DNA of 64,000 nucleotides from Alphaproteobacteria bacterium (lineage in GTDB: Bacteria; Pseudomonadota; Alphaproteobacteria; SHVW01): positions 18,160 to 82,159 of the forward strand of contig VGDO01000002.1 of NCBI GenBank assembly GCA_016869645.1, written 5' to 3'. The notes beneath the pieces were generated by a model that saw only the letters and a program-made list of their open reading frames with translations, ran no database searches and was not told the origin of the DNA. A program made the translations under genes and the position numbers. Shown here in pieces: positions 1 through 8,811 of this stretch. How positions within the stretch are numbered: position 1 is the first letter of the stretch; every line of letters begins with the position of its first letter.

Positions 1-346
1 ATTGCGCGAGGAGGACTTCGTCGTTGCCGCCCGGCTCGCCGGCTGCACCGATGCCCGGCTGATCGGCCGTCATCTGCTACCGGCATTTCTCAGCTATCTG
101 ATCGTCGACCTGACAATCTCGTTCCCGGAGATCCTGCTCGCCGAGACTTCGCTCAGCTTCCTCGGACTCGGCCTGCGCGAGCCGATCGAAAGCTGGGGCG
201 TGCTGCTCTATGCGGGACAGAACATCCGTTCGCTCGCCCATCTGCCGTGGCTGCTGATCCCCGGTCTGTTCGTCATCGTCGCGGCGCTGGCCTTCAATTT
301 CGTCGGCGACGGCATGCGCGACGCCGCCGACCCCTACGCCAAATGA
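1..346 (+). CDS. ABC transporter permease, DppC/OppC type (3' part only)
   Basis: This is the C-terminal part of an inner-membrane permease for a dipeptide/oligopeptide-type ABC importer; the 5' end lies outside the window and the reading frame is already open at base 2. It carries the EAA-loop region that contacts the ATPases (EEDFVVAARLAGCTDARLI) and the family motif SLSFLGLGL near residue 53. It ends with the typical DppC tail (FNFVGDGMRDAADP). The TGA stop overlaps the ATG of the next gene (ATGA), so permease and ATPase are translationally coupled. Its substrate cannot be read from this fragment, but a sulfatase follows in the same operon. Confidence 0.9.
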   Translation, partial: LREEDFVVAARLAGCTDARLIGRHLLPAFLSYLIVDLTISFPEILLAETSLSFLGLGLREPIESWGVLLYAGQNIRSLAHLPWLLIPGLFVIVAALAFNFVGDGMRDAADPYAK

Positions 347-1350
347 CCGATCCACTGCTCGAGATCCGTGATCTGCGCATCGATCTGGCGTCCGATGGCG
401 GCTGGGTGCCGGTCATCGACCGCATCAGCGCCTCGGTGGCGCGCGGCCAGGTGCTGGCGATCGTCGGCGAAAGCGGCTCGGGCAAGAGCGTCACGGCGCA
501 GTCGATCCTTCGCCTGTTGCCGCGCGAGCTGCGCATCACCGCTGGCAGCATCGTCTTTCGTCCTGACGGCGCGGCGCCGATCGACCTTGCGCAGGCCGAG
601 CCCGACGGCAGGGCGATCCAGTCCATCCGCGGCAACCGGATCGCCATGATTTTTCAGGAGCCGATGAGCTCCTTCTCGCCCGTCCACCGTATCGGTGACC
701 AGATCGGCGACGTGCTGCGACTGCATCTGGGCCTGCGCGGCGCGGCGGTCGACGAGACGGCCGCGCGCCTGCTCGACGAGGTCGGCATTCCCGACCCGGT
801 GCGTGCCGTCCGGCGCTACCCGCACGAGTTTTCCGGCGGCATGCGTCAGCGCGCCATGATTGCCAAGGCGCTGGCCTGCCGGCCCGCTCTGCTGATCGCC
901 GACGAGCCCACGACGGCGCTCGACGTCACGATCCAGGCCCAGGTGCTCGACCTGATGCGCCGCCTCAAGGCGGCCTACGGCATGGCCATTATCTTCATTA
1001 CCCACGATCTCGGCATCGTGGCGCAGATGGCCGACGAGGTCGCGATCATGTACACCGGCCGCATCGTCGAGCACGGCCCGGTGCGCAAGGTGTTCAAGCG
1101 GCCGCAACACCCCTACACCGTCAATCTGTTGCGCGCCGTGCCGCGGCTCGGCGGTGTCGGCGGTTGGCAACGCCTGCAGCCGATTCGCGGCAACGTGCCG
1201 AACCTCTTCTCGATGCCGGCAGGCTGCACCTTTCATCCGCGCTGCGATTCCTTCATGGCAGGGCGCTGCGACCAAGCCTTCCCCGTCGTGCGCCAGGTCG
1301 AATCCGGTCACATGGTGCGCTGCCTGCTCGGCGCGGAGGCGGCCGAGTGA
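343..1350 (+). CDS. ABC transporter ATP-binding protein, DppD/OppD type
   Basis: Cytoplasmic ATPase subunit of the importer, 335 aa. The start is the ATG at 343 that overlaps the permease stop. Walker A is GESGSGKS at about residues 42-49, the ABC signature FSGGMRQR is near 163, and Walker B is LLIADEP near 185, followed by the D-loop TTALDVTIQ. The C-terminal oligopeptide-transporter extension is present, with the cysteine-bearing motif CTFHPRC. The DppD-type signature (GGMRQR) differs from that of the following partner (GGQRQR), as expected for a heterodimeric pair. The stop overlaps the GTG start of that gene. Confidence 0.93.
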   Translation: MTDPLLEIRDLRIDLASDGGWVPVIDRISASVARGQVLAIVGESGSGKSVTAQSILRLLPRELRITAGSIVFRPDGAAPIDLAQAEPDGRAIQSIRGNRIAMIFQEPMSSFSPVHRIGDQIGDVLRLHLGLRGAAVDETAARLLDEVGIPDPVRAVRRYPHEFSGGMRQRAMIAKALACRPALLIADEPTTALDVTIQAQVLDLMRRLKAAYGMAIIFITHDLGIVAQMADEVAIMYTGRIVEHGPVRKVFKRPQHPYTVNLLRAVPRLGGVGGWQRLQPIRGNVPNLFSMPAGCTFHPRCDSFMAGRCDQAFPVVRQVESGHMVRCLLGAEAAE

Positions 1351-2381
1351 CGGCGCTTCTCGAGCTCGACCGACTGGAGGTGCATTTCCGCGTCGTTCAG
1401 CAAGCGCTGACCGGGCGGGTGACCAGCGTGGTCCGCGCCGTCGACGGCGTCAGCCTGACGGTCGGCAAGGGCGAAACCCTCGGCCTCGTCGGCGAAAGCG
1501 GATCGGGCAAGACGACGCTCGGCCGCGCGGCGCTGCGCGTGGTGGAGCCGACCGGCGGCCGCGTCGTCTTCCACGGCAACGGCAGCGCCGTCGAGCTCGG
1601 CACGCTCGATCGCGCCGCGCTGCGCCGGATGTGGCGCCACATGCAGCTGATCTTCCAGGATCCCTATGCCTCGCTCAATCCGCGCATGACGGTGCGCGAC
1701 ATCATCGGCGAGCCGCTCATCGCCAACCGGCTAGCGCGCGGCGCCGAGCTCGACAGCCGGGTCGCCGACATGATCCGACGCGTCGGCCTTTCGACCGAGC
1801 ATCTCAGCCGGTACCCGCATTCCTTCAGCGGCGGCCAGCGCCAGCGCATTGCCATAGCGCGGGCTCTCGTGCTGCACCCGCAGTTCATCGTGTGCGACGA
1901 GCCGGTCTCGGCGCTCGACGTGTCGATCCAGGCGCAGATCCTGAATCTGCTCAAGGAGCTCCAGAAGGAATTGGGACTGACCTACCTGTTCATCGCGCAC
2001 GATCTGGCCGCCGTCGCCTATGCCAGCGACCGGGTCGCCGTGATGTATCTGGGCCAGATCGTCGAGCTGGCGCCGACGACGCGGCTCTACGAGGCGCCCC
2101 TGCATCCCTATTCCGAAGCGCTGCTCTCAGCGATCCCCGTCGCTGACCCCGATCGCGAGATGCAACCGATCCTGCTCAAGGGCGAGCGTCCCGATCCGGC
2201 GAACCCGCCGGCTGGTTGCCGCTTTCACACGCGCTGCCGCTATGCCGACGAGATCTGCCGCTCCGTCATGCCGACGCTCGACGAGCTCGAGCCCGGCCGC
2301 TGGGTCGCCTGTCACCACGCCGCTCGCCTGGAGCTGAGCGGCGCGCGCGACCACATTGTCACGATGGAAGCAACTCGATGA
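1347..2381 (+). CDS. ABC transporter ATP-binding protein, DppF/OppF type
   Basis: Second ATPase of the importer, 344 aa. The start is a GTG at 1347 inside the overlapping GTGA junction; a longer upstream reading is only a shadow of the previous gene. Walker A is GESGSGKT near residues 49-56, the signature FSGGQRQR is near 161 and Walker B is [12 protein letters not shown] near 182. The C-terminal motif CRFHTRC is typical of OppF/DppF proteins. The stop overlaps the ATG of the sulfatase, so importer and sulfatase are probably made from one transcript. This suggests import of a sulfated compound or its product. Confidence 0.93.
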   Translation: MTALLELDRLEVHFRVVQQALTGRVTSVVRAVDGVSLTVGKGETLGLVGESGSGKTTLGRAALRVVEPTGGRVVFHGNGSAVELGTLDRAALRRMWRHMQLIFQDPYASLNPRMTVRDIIGEPLIANRLARGAELDSRVADMIRRVGLSTEHLSRYPHSFSGGQRQRIAIARALVLHPQFIVCDEPVSALDVSIQAQILNLLKELQKELGLTYLFIAHDLAAVAYASDRVAVMYLGQIVELAPTTRLYEAPLHPYSEALLSAIPVADPDREMQPILLKGERPDPANPPAGCRFHTRCRYADEICRSVMPTLDELEPGRWVACHHAARLELSGARDHIVTMEATR

Positions 2382-3955
2382 CCGAACGGATCAACGTTCT
2401 GCTGATCACCGCCGATCAATGGCGCGCCGACTGCCTGTCGCGCCTCGGCCACCCGACCGTGCGCACGCCGCATCTTGACGAGCTGGCGGCGGGCGGCGTG
2501 ACCTTCCGGCGGCACTATGCCCAGTGCACGCCGTGCGGACCGAGCCGGGCGTCGCTGCTGACCGGCATGTACATGATGAATCATCGTTCGGTCCGGAACG
2601 GCACGCCGCTTGATGCGCGCTTCACCAACATCGCGCTCGAGATGCGCAAGCTGGGCTACGACCCTGGCCTGATCGGCTACACCGACACCAGCCTCGACCC
2701 GCGCACGCTTGATCCAAACGATCCGGCGCTAAAGACATATTCCGGCACCTTGCCGGGCTTCGTGCAGCTCGTGCCGGGCAGCGAAGGCAGCCGCGCCTGG
2801 GCACTGGCGCTGGAGGCCAAAGGGTACAAGCTCGGCCTGGAGGCCAAGTCGGTCTATGCGCCGGTCGCCGATCATCCTGAAGCTGCGGGCCGCGGGCCAA
2901 GCTTCGCGCCCGCCCGCTTCAAGGCCGAGGACAGCCACACCGCCTTCGATGTCGAGGCGGCGATACAGCACCTCAAGGGCGCGAAGCGGCCATGGTTCCT
3001 GCATCTCAGCCTGCTCCGCCCGCATCCGCCGTTCATCGCGCCGGAGCCCTACAACGCGCTTTACGATCCGGACAAGGTGCCGGAGCGCATCGGCGCCGCC
3101 AATCCCGAAGCGGAGTCGAAGCTCCACCCGCACGTCGCCTATGCCGTCAAATGGTGCCGCGAGAAGGAGGGGCTCGATCCCGCGACGCATCCGACCGAGC
3201 CAAGTGCGATGCGGCAGCTGCGCGCGACCTATTACGGTCTGATGTCCGAGGTTGACGACCAGCTCGGGCGCTTGATCGCGCATCTCAAAGAGGTTCGGCA
3301 GTTCGAGAAGACGCTGATCGTGTTCACGACCGATCACGGCGAGCAGCTCTGGGACCACTGGGGCATGGGCAAGGAGTTCTTTTTCGAGCAGAGTTTCAAC
3401 ATACCTCTGATCATTCGCGCGCCCGGCCGGATGGCCGACAGCGCGCGTGGGCGTATCGTCGACGCTTTTACCGAGAGCATCGACGTGATGCCGACTATCC
3501 TCGACTGGCTCAGCGCCGAGCTGCCGCTGCAATGCGACGGCGCCTCGCTCAAGCCTTGGCTCAAGGGCGAAGCGCCGGCCGGCTGGCGCGATGCCGCGCA
3601 TTTCGAGCTCGACTTCCGCGACGTCGTACGCGGCTCCTCAGAGAAGGAGTTGGGCATCGGGCTCGACGATTGCGCGCTCGCCGTGCTGCGCGACAAGCAA
3701 TACAAGTACATCCACTTCGCGGCTCTCCCGCCGATCCTGTTCGATTTGACCGACGATCCGCACGAGCTGCGCAACCGCGCCGAAGATCCGGCCTATGCCG
3801 GCATCAAGGTCGACATGATGGGGCGCATGCTGTCCTGGCGTCTCGGTCATGCCGAGCGGCGGCTGACCGGTATCAGGCTGACCGGCGACGGTCCGTTCGA
3901 GGTGCCGCGCGCACGGCGCCAGACCACGATCGGCATGACCAGTCCCGTGCCGTGA
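2378..3955 (+). CDS. Sulfatase, formylglycine (Cys) type
   Basis: Arylsulfatase-family hydrolase of 525 aa, expected to cleave a sulfate ester. The N-terminal metal-binding segment ITADQWRAD is at residues 10-18. The modification motif CGPSRASLLTG begins at Cys53; C-x-P-S-R is the signature for conversion of Cys to formylglycine. A second metal-site segment, TTDHGEQLWDHW, lies near residue 318. I see no signal peptide, so the enzyme looks cytoplasmic and would act on imported substrate. ATG at 2378 overlaps the preceding ATPase stop, and its own stop overlaps the next gene. The substrate is unknown: a sulfated sugar or aromatic is possible, and some family members are phosphonate or phosphodiester hydrolases. 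Confidence 0.9.
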   Translation: MTERINVLLITADQWRADCLSRLGHPTVRTPHLDELAAGGVTFRRHYAQCTPCGPSRASLLTGMYMMNHRSVRNGTPLDARFTNIALEMRKLGYDPGLIGYTDTSLDPRTLDPNDPALKTYSGTLPGFVQLVPGSEGSRAWALALEAKGYKLGLEAKSVYAPVADHPEAAGRGPSFAPARFKAEDSHTAFDVEAAIQHLKGAKRPWFLHLSLLRPHPPFIAPEPYNALYDPDKVPERIGAANPEAESKLHPHVAYAVKWCREKEGLDPATHPTEPSAMRQLRATYYGLMSEVDDQLGRLIAHLKEVRQFEKTLIVFTTDHGEQLWDHWGMGKEFFFEQSFNIPLIIRAPGRMADSARGRIVDAFTESIDVMPTILDWLSAELPLQCDGASLKPWLKGEAPAGWRDAAHFELDFRDVVRGSSEKELGIGLDDCALAVLRDKQYKYIHFAALPPILFDLTDDPHELRNRAEDPAYAGIKVDMMGRMLSWRLGHAERRLTGIRLTGDGPFEVPRARRQTTIGMTSPVP

Positions 3956-4770
3956 CGGCGTCCGGCCCCGCGGCGGTGTCGAGGGTGGCGGCGGACGGCC
4001 TTGACCGCCGCTTCCACGCCATGTTGGGGGTCGCCCGCGAGGCCGGAATGATGGCGCGCGGCTTCCTGGGCGACCGCAACCGCCTGAAGGTGCGCGCCAA
4101 GGGTCCCCAGGACTGGCTGACCGAGGCCGACGGTGCCGTCGAGCGCCTCATCATCGAGCGGCTTGGCGCCGAGTTTCCTGGCGACGTCTTCCTCGGTGAA
4201 GAGGGCGGCGGCCGGGTCGGCGCCAGCATGTGGGTCATAGATCCGATCGATGGTACGGCCAACTTTGCGCGTGGCATCCACCGCTTCGCCGTGTCGATCG
4301 CGTACTGCCGCAACGGTCGCACCGAGCTGGGCGCCATTTACAATCCCATGGCGGACGAGCTGCACTGCGCGCGCCGCGGCGTGGGCGCGTGGCGCAATGA
4401 GACCGCCATTCGCGTCAGCACCACCGATCGTCCGGCCGCCGCGCTGATCGACGCCGCCTATTCCCACCGGCACGTCTTTGCCGATTACATCGTGATCGTG
4501 ACTCGCCTGGTCGAGGCGGGCTATGCCTTCCAGCAGGCCGGTTCCGCCGTGCTGGCACTCGCCCATGTCGCTGACGGGCGCATCGACGGCGCCTGCGAGC
4601 TTCACCTCTTTCCATGGGACGTGCTGGCCGGGCTGTTGATCGTGCGTGAGGCGGGCGGGTGGACGGCGGACTTCGACCCACACAATCAGGCGGGTGGGCC
4701 GATGCTGGCCTGCACGCCGGTCCTTGCGCCGTCGCTGCGCGCGATCACCGGGATCGGTCAAGGGCCCTAG
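3952..4770 (+). CDS. Inositol monophosphatase family protein
   Basis: Mg-dependent phosphatase of the inositol monophosphatase / histidinol-phosphatase / CysQ superfamily, 272 aa, GTG start overlapping the sulfatase stop. All three signature blocks are visible: FLGEEGG (metal-binding Glu near 83-84), WVIDPIDGTANF (residues 94-105) and PWDVLAG (near 221). The substrate within the superfamily cannot be decided. The location after a sulfatase suggests removal of phosphate from an imported sugar or polyol, or a role like CysQ in recycling phosphoadenosine phosphate, but both are inference. It ends tail to tail with the next minus-strand gene, sharing bases of the two stop codons (4767-4770). Confidence 0.88.
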   Translation: MTASGPAAVSRVAADGLDRRFHAMLGVAREAGMMARGFLGDRNRLKVRAKGPQDWLTEADGAVERLIIERLGAEFPGDVFLGEEGGGRVGASMWVIDPIDGTANFARGIHRFAVSIAYCRNGRTELGAIYNPMADELHCARRGVGAWRNETAIRVSTTDRPAAALIDAAYSHRHVFADYIVIVTRLVEAGYAFQQAGSAVLALAHVADGRIDGACELHLFPWDVLAGLLIVREAGGWTADFDPHNQAGGPMLACTPVLAPSLRAITGIGQGP

Positions 4771-6428
4771 CGGAACATTTCCGACATGTTTCGGCCGAGC
4801 AGACCGCTCGCCAACAGCACAAGAAATAGTGTCAGCGCGTTGCACAACGTGCCGAGCGCGCTCGCTTTGGCGAGATCATTGGCGTTGACCAGCTCGTAGA
4901 TGGCGATCGAGATGGTCTTCCATTGCGCCGAATAGAGCAGGACGGTCGCGCTGATCTCGCCGATCAGCGTGGCAAAGACCAGCACACCGCCGGCAATCAA
5001 TGCGGGGCCGATCAGCGGCACCATGACGCGGCGCATCGTTGCGCCCCAGGTGGCGCCGCATATGGACGAAGCCTCCTCGAGCTTGTTGTCGACCTGGCCG
5101 ATCGCCGCGGCGGCCGAGCGGAAGATGAAGGCGACGCGCCGGGTGAAATAGGCAAACACCAGGATCGCCGCTGTGCCGGTCAGCACGATCGGCGGATCGT
5201 TGAAGGCCGAGAGATAGGCGACGCCGACGACCAGGCCCGGCAGAACGAATGGCAGCATGATCGTCAGATCGAGCGCCCAGCGTGCCACCGCCTTGCCGCG
5301 CACCGTGGCATAGGCGGTGATCGTGCCGAAGGCGAGGCAGGCGATCGTCGCTGCGCCCGACAGCAGCACGGTGTTCCATGTTGTGGCCAGGGCCTCGCCG
5401 AACACGCGCCGGTAGTTGTCGAACCCGTAGACCGACGGCAACAGCGTGTCGCCCCAGCGCTCGGCGAAGGAGTAGAGCAGGACCATAGCTTGGGGCAGTA
5501 GCGACAGGATGAGCACCAGCCAGATGTAGGTATTGCCTGCGAGCCGCGCCGCCGGACTCGTGAGGCGCGTCGCTCGCGCCGTGCCGGACAGCGTCGCGAC
5601 CTGGCGTCGACTGATCGCCGAGAGTATGGCAAGCGCCAGAATCGTCAGGAGCAGATTGACGATGGCGATCGCCGAACCGGTGTTGAGATTGAAGAAGCCG
5701 TGGATCTGATAGTAGATCAGCGTCGGCAGCACCTGGTATTCGCCGCCGAGGATCGAAGGCACGCCGAAATCGCCCAGCGCCTTGATGAAGACGAGCATCA
5801 TGCCTGCGCCGATCGCGGGGGCGATCATGGGGATTGTGATGGTGCGCAGCACGCGCGCGCGCGAAGCGCCGGCCATGCTCGCGGCCTCTTCGATGGCCGG
5901 GTCGGTCGCGGCCAGCGCACCTTGGACGATCAGAAAGATATAGGGGAAGTAACTGAGCGCCAGCGCCACGATCACGCCGAAGGCACCGTAGATCGACGGC
6001 AGGCGCCACCCGAAAATGGAAAGGATGGTTTGCGTGATCATGCCGTTGTTGCCGAGCAGCATGATCCATGCATAGGCCCCGATGAAGGGCGGCGCAATGA
6101 GCGGCACGACCGACAGCGCGAGGATGAGCGGCCGCCAGGCGATATCGACGCGGGCGACCGTGTAGGCCATGGGGACCGCGAACGCCGCAGCAAGCAGCGT
6201 GGCTCCCCCGCTCGATACGACCGAGTTCCAGAGGGCGCGCTGGTAGCTGGCCGAAATGAAGAATCGTTCGAAATTGCGCACCGTGAGATTTCCGAGTGCC
6301 GGATCCTGGCCATGGGGCGTGACGGCATTGATGACGACATGAGCCAGCGGGTAGCCGAGAAAAATCGTGGCTGCGGCAATGGCCAGGACGCCGGCGATGA
6401 TGGGCGCCAGCTCGTATCGGGCGGTCAT
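4767..6428 (-). CDS. ABC transporter permease, FbpB/AfuB-like (fused two-domain)
   Basis: Inner-membrane permease of 553 aa with two fused permease domains of about six helices each, as in FbpB, ThiP and AfuB. Each half has an EAA-type loop: one near LEEASSICGATWGATMRRV in the C-terminal half, and its counterpart IEEAASMAGASRARVLRTI in the N-terminal half. It is the middle gene of the minus-strand unit SBP (7650-8636), ATPase (6425-7534), permease, and its ATG overlaps the ATPase stop. The family is annotated for ferric iron, but close relatives carry thiamine, phosphonates or sugar phosphates. The adjacent sugar-oxidation genes argue against a simple iron role. Confidence 0.9.
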   Translation of the reverse strand: MTARYELAPIIAGVLAIAAATIFLGYPLAHVVINAVTPHGQDPALGNLTVRNFERFFISASYQRALWNSVVSSGGATLLAAAFAVPMAYTVARVDIAWRPLILALSVVPLIAPPFIGAYAWIMLLGNNGMITQTILSIFGWRLPSIYGAFGVIVALALSYFPYIFLIVQGALAATDPAIEEAASMAGASRARVLRTITIPMIAPAIGAGMMLVFIKALGDFGVPSILGGEYQVLPTLIYYQIHGFFNLNTGSAIAIVNLLLTILALAILSAISRRQVATLSGTARATRLTSPAARLAGNTYIWLVLILSLLPQAMVLLYSFAERWGDTLLPSVYGFDNYRRVFGEALATTWNTVLLSGAATIACLAFGTITAYATVRGKAVARWALDLTIMLPFVLPGLVVGVAYLSAFNDPPIVLTGTAAILVFAYFTRRVAFIFRSAAAAIGQVDNKLEEASSICGATWGATMRRVMVPLIGPALIAGGVLVFATLIGEISATVLLYSAQWKTISIAIYELVNANDLAKASALGTLCNALTLFLVLLASGLLGRNMSEMFR

Positions 6429-7534
6429 GGGCGCGGACGCTCGAACAAGATCGCATCCGCGTCGGAATAGCCGAGCCGGCAGGGGCCGCCCTCGCGGATG
6501 TCGGCGATGGCGCGCGGAGACTCGACCAGCACGTCACCGGCCACGCCGTCAACGGCGACCGCATAGCGGACGGTGCTGCCAAGGAACTGCACACGCTTGA
6601 CATGGCCGGCAAAGGAACCGGCTCCATCGCTCAGCGCAAGGTGCTCCGGTCGGAGCATCAGTAGTCCGTCGCTGCCGATGGGGATCAGGCGATCCTCGTC
6701 GGGCCGCGCAGCGACGATGCGGTTGGTCTGGCCTAGGCCGCCCCAAGGCATCGTCACGTCCGCGGTCGTGCCATCGCGCTTGATGACGCGAACCGGGATG
6801 AAGTTCGCCTTGCCGATAAAATCGGCGACGAACAGGCTCGTCGGATCGGAGTAGACCCGTGCAGGGGCGCCGATCTGGATCAGGCGACCACGATCGAACA
6901 CCGCGACGCGGTCGGAAATCGCCATCGCCTCCTCTTGATCGTGAGTGACGTAGATCGCCATGATACCGAGTCGCCGCTGTAGACCGCGGATCTCCTCGCG
7001 CATGTGCAGGCGCAGCTTCGCGTCGAGGTTGGCGAGGGGCTCGTCGAGCAGCAGGATGTCAGGGCGATAGACGAGCGCTCGCGCAATCGAAACGCGCTGC
7101 TGCTGCCCGCCCGACAGGCTGGCCGGCATGCGGTCGGCGAATTCGGAAAGGTGCAGCAAATCGAGCACCTCGGAGACGGCGCGCGCCAGTTCCTTCGCTT
7201 GTGTTCGACGCAGGCGCAAGCCATAAGCGACGTTTTCGAATACCGACAGGTGCGGGAACAGCGCATATGACTGGAAGACCATACCGATGTTGCGCTGGCG
7301 CGCCGGAACGCTTGCGAGATCGCGGCCGCGAAAGGTGACCGCGCCTTCGCTCGGCGTTTCCAGACCGGCGACCATACGCAGTGTTGTCGTTTTGCCGCAG
7401 CCCGAGGGTCCGAGCATGGTGAAGAACTCGCCGGCAGCGACCTCGAAACTGACGTCACTGACGGCATCGACGGTCCTGCCGTCGACGAGGAAGCGCTTGG
7501 TCAGGCGGGAAACGGCGAGTCCGTCGGCGGCCAT
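6425..7534 (-). CDS. ABC transporter ATP-binding protein, FbpC/PotA-like
   Basis: ATPase subunit of 369 aa with the CUT1/FbpC architecture: an N-terminal nucleotide-binding domain and a C-terminal TOBE/OB regulatory region from about residue 240. Walker A is GPSGCGKT (42-49), the signature LSGGQQQR is near 139 and Walker B is LLLDEPLANLDA near 163. The stop overlaps the permease start. It is separated from the upstream binding-protein gene by 115 bp that hold a perfect 14-bp hairpin. Energises the same importer as 4767-6428. Confidence 0.92.
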   Translation of the reverse strand: MAADGLAVSRLTKRFLVDGRTVDAVSDVSFEVAAGEFFTMLGPSGCGKTTTLRMVAGLETPSEGAVTFRGRDLASVPARQRNIGMVFQSYALFPHLSVFENVAYGLRLRRTQAKELARAVSEVLDLLHLSEFADRMPASLSGGQQQRVSIARALVYRPDILLLDEPLANLDAKLRLHMREEIRGLQRRLGIMAIYVTHDQEEAMAISDRVAVFDRGRLIQIGAPARVYSDPTSLFVADFIGKANFIPVRVIKRDGTTADVTMPWGGLGQTNRIVAARPDEDRLIPIGSDGLLMLRPEHLALSDGAGSFAGHVKRVQFLGSTVRYAVAVDGVAGDVLVESPRAIADIREGGPCRLGYSDADAILFERPRP

Positions 7535-7602
7535 CGGGGCGATCGGCGCTCAGCGGCAGGATGCCGGCCGCGCCATGGTACAGGCGCCGGCCGGACATGG
7601 AA

Positions 7603-7634
7603 CAGCCCTCTTCCGCCAGAGCGGAAGAGGGCTG
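7603..7634 (-). other. Perfect 14-bp intercistronic hairpin downstream of binding-protein gene
   Basis: Arms 7603-7616 and 7621-7634 are perfect inverted repeats around a 4-base loop. It lies 15 bp after the stop of the binding-protein gene and before the ATPase start on the same strand. No T-tract follows on the transcribed strand, so it is more likely an mRNA-stabilising or attenuating stem that keeps binding-protein mRNA in excess than a full terminator. Confidence 0.6.
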
Positions 7635-7649
7635 CCGGATGCGGTTCGG

Positions 7650-8636
7650 CTATTTGCGCGAGAAGTACTTGTCAAAGGTCTCGAGGCTCTTGGTGCGGTC
7701 GGTGGCGGCGCTGACCGTGTCGTAGGCGACCACCTTGATGGCCGAGACCGGAGTGAGGCCCGGCGGCGGCGCCACGTCCTTGCGTGCCGAGCGGCGCTTG
7801 TCGACCTGGACGAGGATCTCGTGCGCCTGCTTGGAGCTGATGAAGTCGAGGAACTTCTTCGCGGTCGCCGGATTGGGGCCGCCCTTGATGATGCCGTTGG
7901 CATCGATGATGAGCGCAGTGCCGTCGGCGGGATAGACCGCTTCGACCGCGAAGCCCTCTTCCTTTGATTGGAGGATGTTGAACTCGCTGGTGAGTCCGAT
8001 GGGCATCTCGCCCTTGGCGACGTTTTGGAACGCCAGCTTTGAGCTCGGCACGAAGGTGGCGTTGGCGATGATCTTCTCCATAACGTCCCAGCCGTGCATC
8101 TTCACGATTTGGTGCATCTGTGAGTAGGCCGAGCCGGACTGGGCCGGGTTGGCCATGAGTATCTTGCCCTTGAACTCGGGTTTGGCCAGATCCGTCCAGG
8201 TCTTCGGCGCCTTGTCCAACGGCATCATCTTGGTGTTGACGATGAACGCCTGGAAGTTGGTGGAGAAGCCGTAGTACTTGCCGTCCTTATGCTGAGCATC
8301 GGCGCTGAATGCCGACGCTTCCGGAGACTTGTAGCCCTCGAACAAGTCGAGTGCCACGTCGAACACGTCGGCGTCGGGTCCGACGAAGACATCGCCGCGC
8401 GGATTGTTGCGCTCGGCACGGATCCGCGTCAGCAGCTCGCCGCTGCCGCCGCTGACCACTTGCACGGTCGTGCCCGGATTCTGCTTCTGGAAGGCGTCGA
8501 CATAGGCCTGCATGACCTTCGTGCTGATCGTGTTGTAGACCACGACGGTATCCGCCGCGAGGGCGCCGGTGGCCGACAATGCGGCGAGCGCTGCGCCGGC
8601 CAATGCATTCTTCAGCCAATGTGCATGCCTGGACAT
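7650..8636 (-). CDS. Extracellular solute-binding protein, FbpA/AfuA-like
   Basis: Periplasmic binding protein of 328 aa for the FbpBC-like importer at 4767-7534. A classic signal peptide (about 27 residues, cut after GALA) precedes a mature part beginning ADTVVVYNTISTK. The start is ATG 8636; the open frame continues upstream but without signal-peptide sense. The fold is the ferric-type cluster also used by AfuA (sugar phosphates) and PhnS (aminoethylphosphonate). The Tyr pair typical of ferric FbpA is not obvious to me. It is divergent from the GntR gene, which probably regulates it. Confidence 0.88.
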   Translation of the reverse strand: MSRHAHWLKNALAGAALAALSATGALAADTVVVYNTISTKVMQAYVDAFQKQNPGTTVQVVSGGSGELLTRIRAERNNPRGDVFVGPDADVFDVALDLFEGYKSPEASAFSADAQHKDGKYYGFSTNFQAFIVNTKMMPLDKAPKTWTDLAKPEFKGKILMANPAQSGSAYSQMHQIVKMHGWDVMEKIIANATFVPSSKLAFQNVAKGEMPIGLTSEFNILQSKEEGFAVEAVYPADGTALIIDANGIIKGGPNPATAKKFLDFISSKQAHEILVQVDKRRSARKDVAPPPGLTPVSAIKVVAYDTVSAATDRTKSLETFDKYFSRK

Positions 8637-8800
8637 GAATGCCTCCCTTGTTCGTGGTTCCCGTTGCGCGATGGTCCTGGGCAGGCGCTTGCCGTCGCTG
8701 CGTGCCGCACGATCTCCCGTGTGTCTTGTCGACCGGGTTGCTACCATACCGATCCCTGCCGCGGTCGCGTTGACGCTCCACCTGCCCGATGCTAAATCAG

Positions 8801-8811
8801 CATATTGTATG
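8801..8811. promoter_or_regulatory. Small palindrome at the GntR gene start (candidate operator)
   Basis: CATATTGTATG is an inverted repeat (CATA-N3-TATG) overlapping the ATG of the GntR-family gene. It lies in the 172-bp divergent region facing the binding-protein gene and sits in an AT-rich patch of otherwise GC-rich DNA. Autoregulation by the GntR protein is plausible, but a palindrome this short could arise by chance. Confidence 0.3.
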
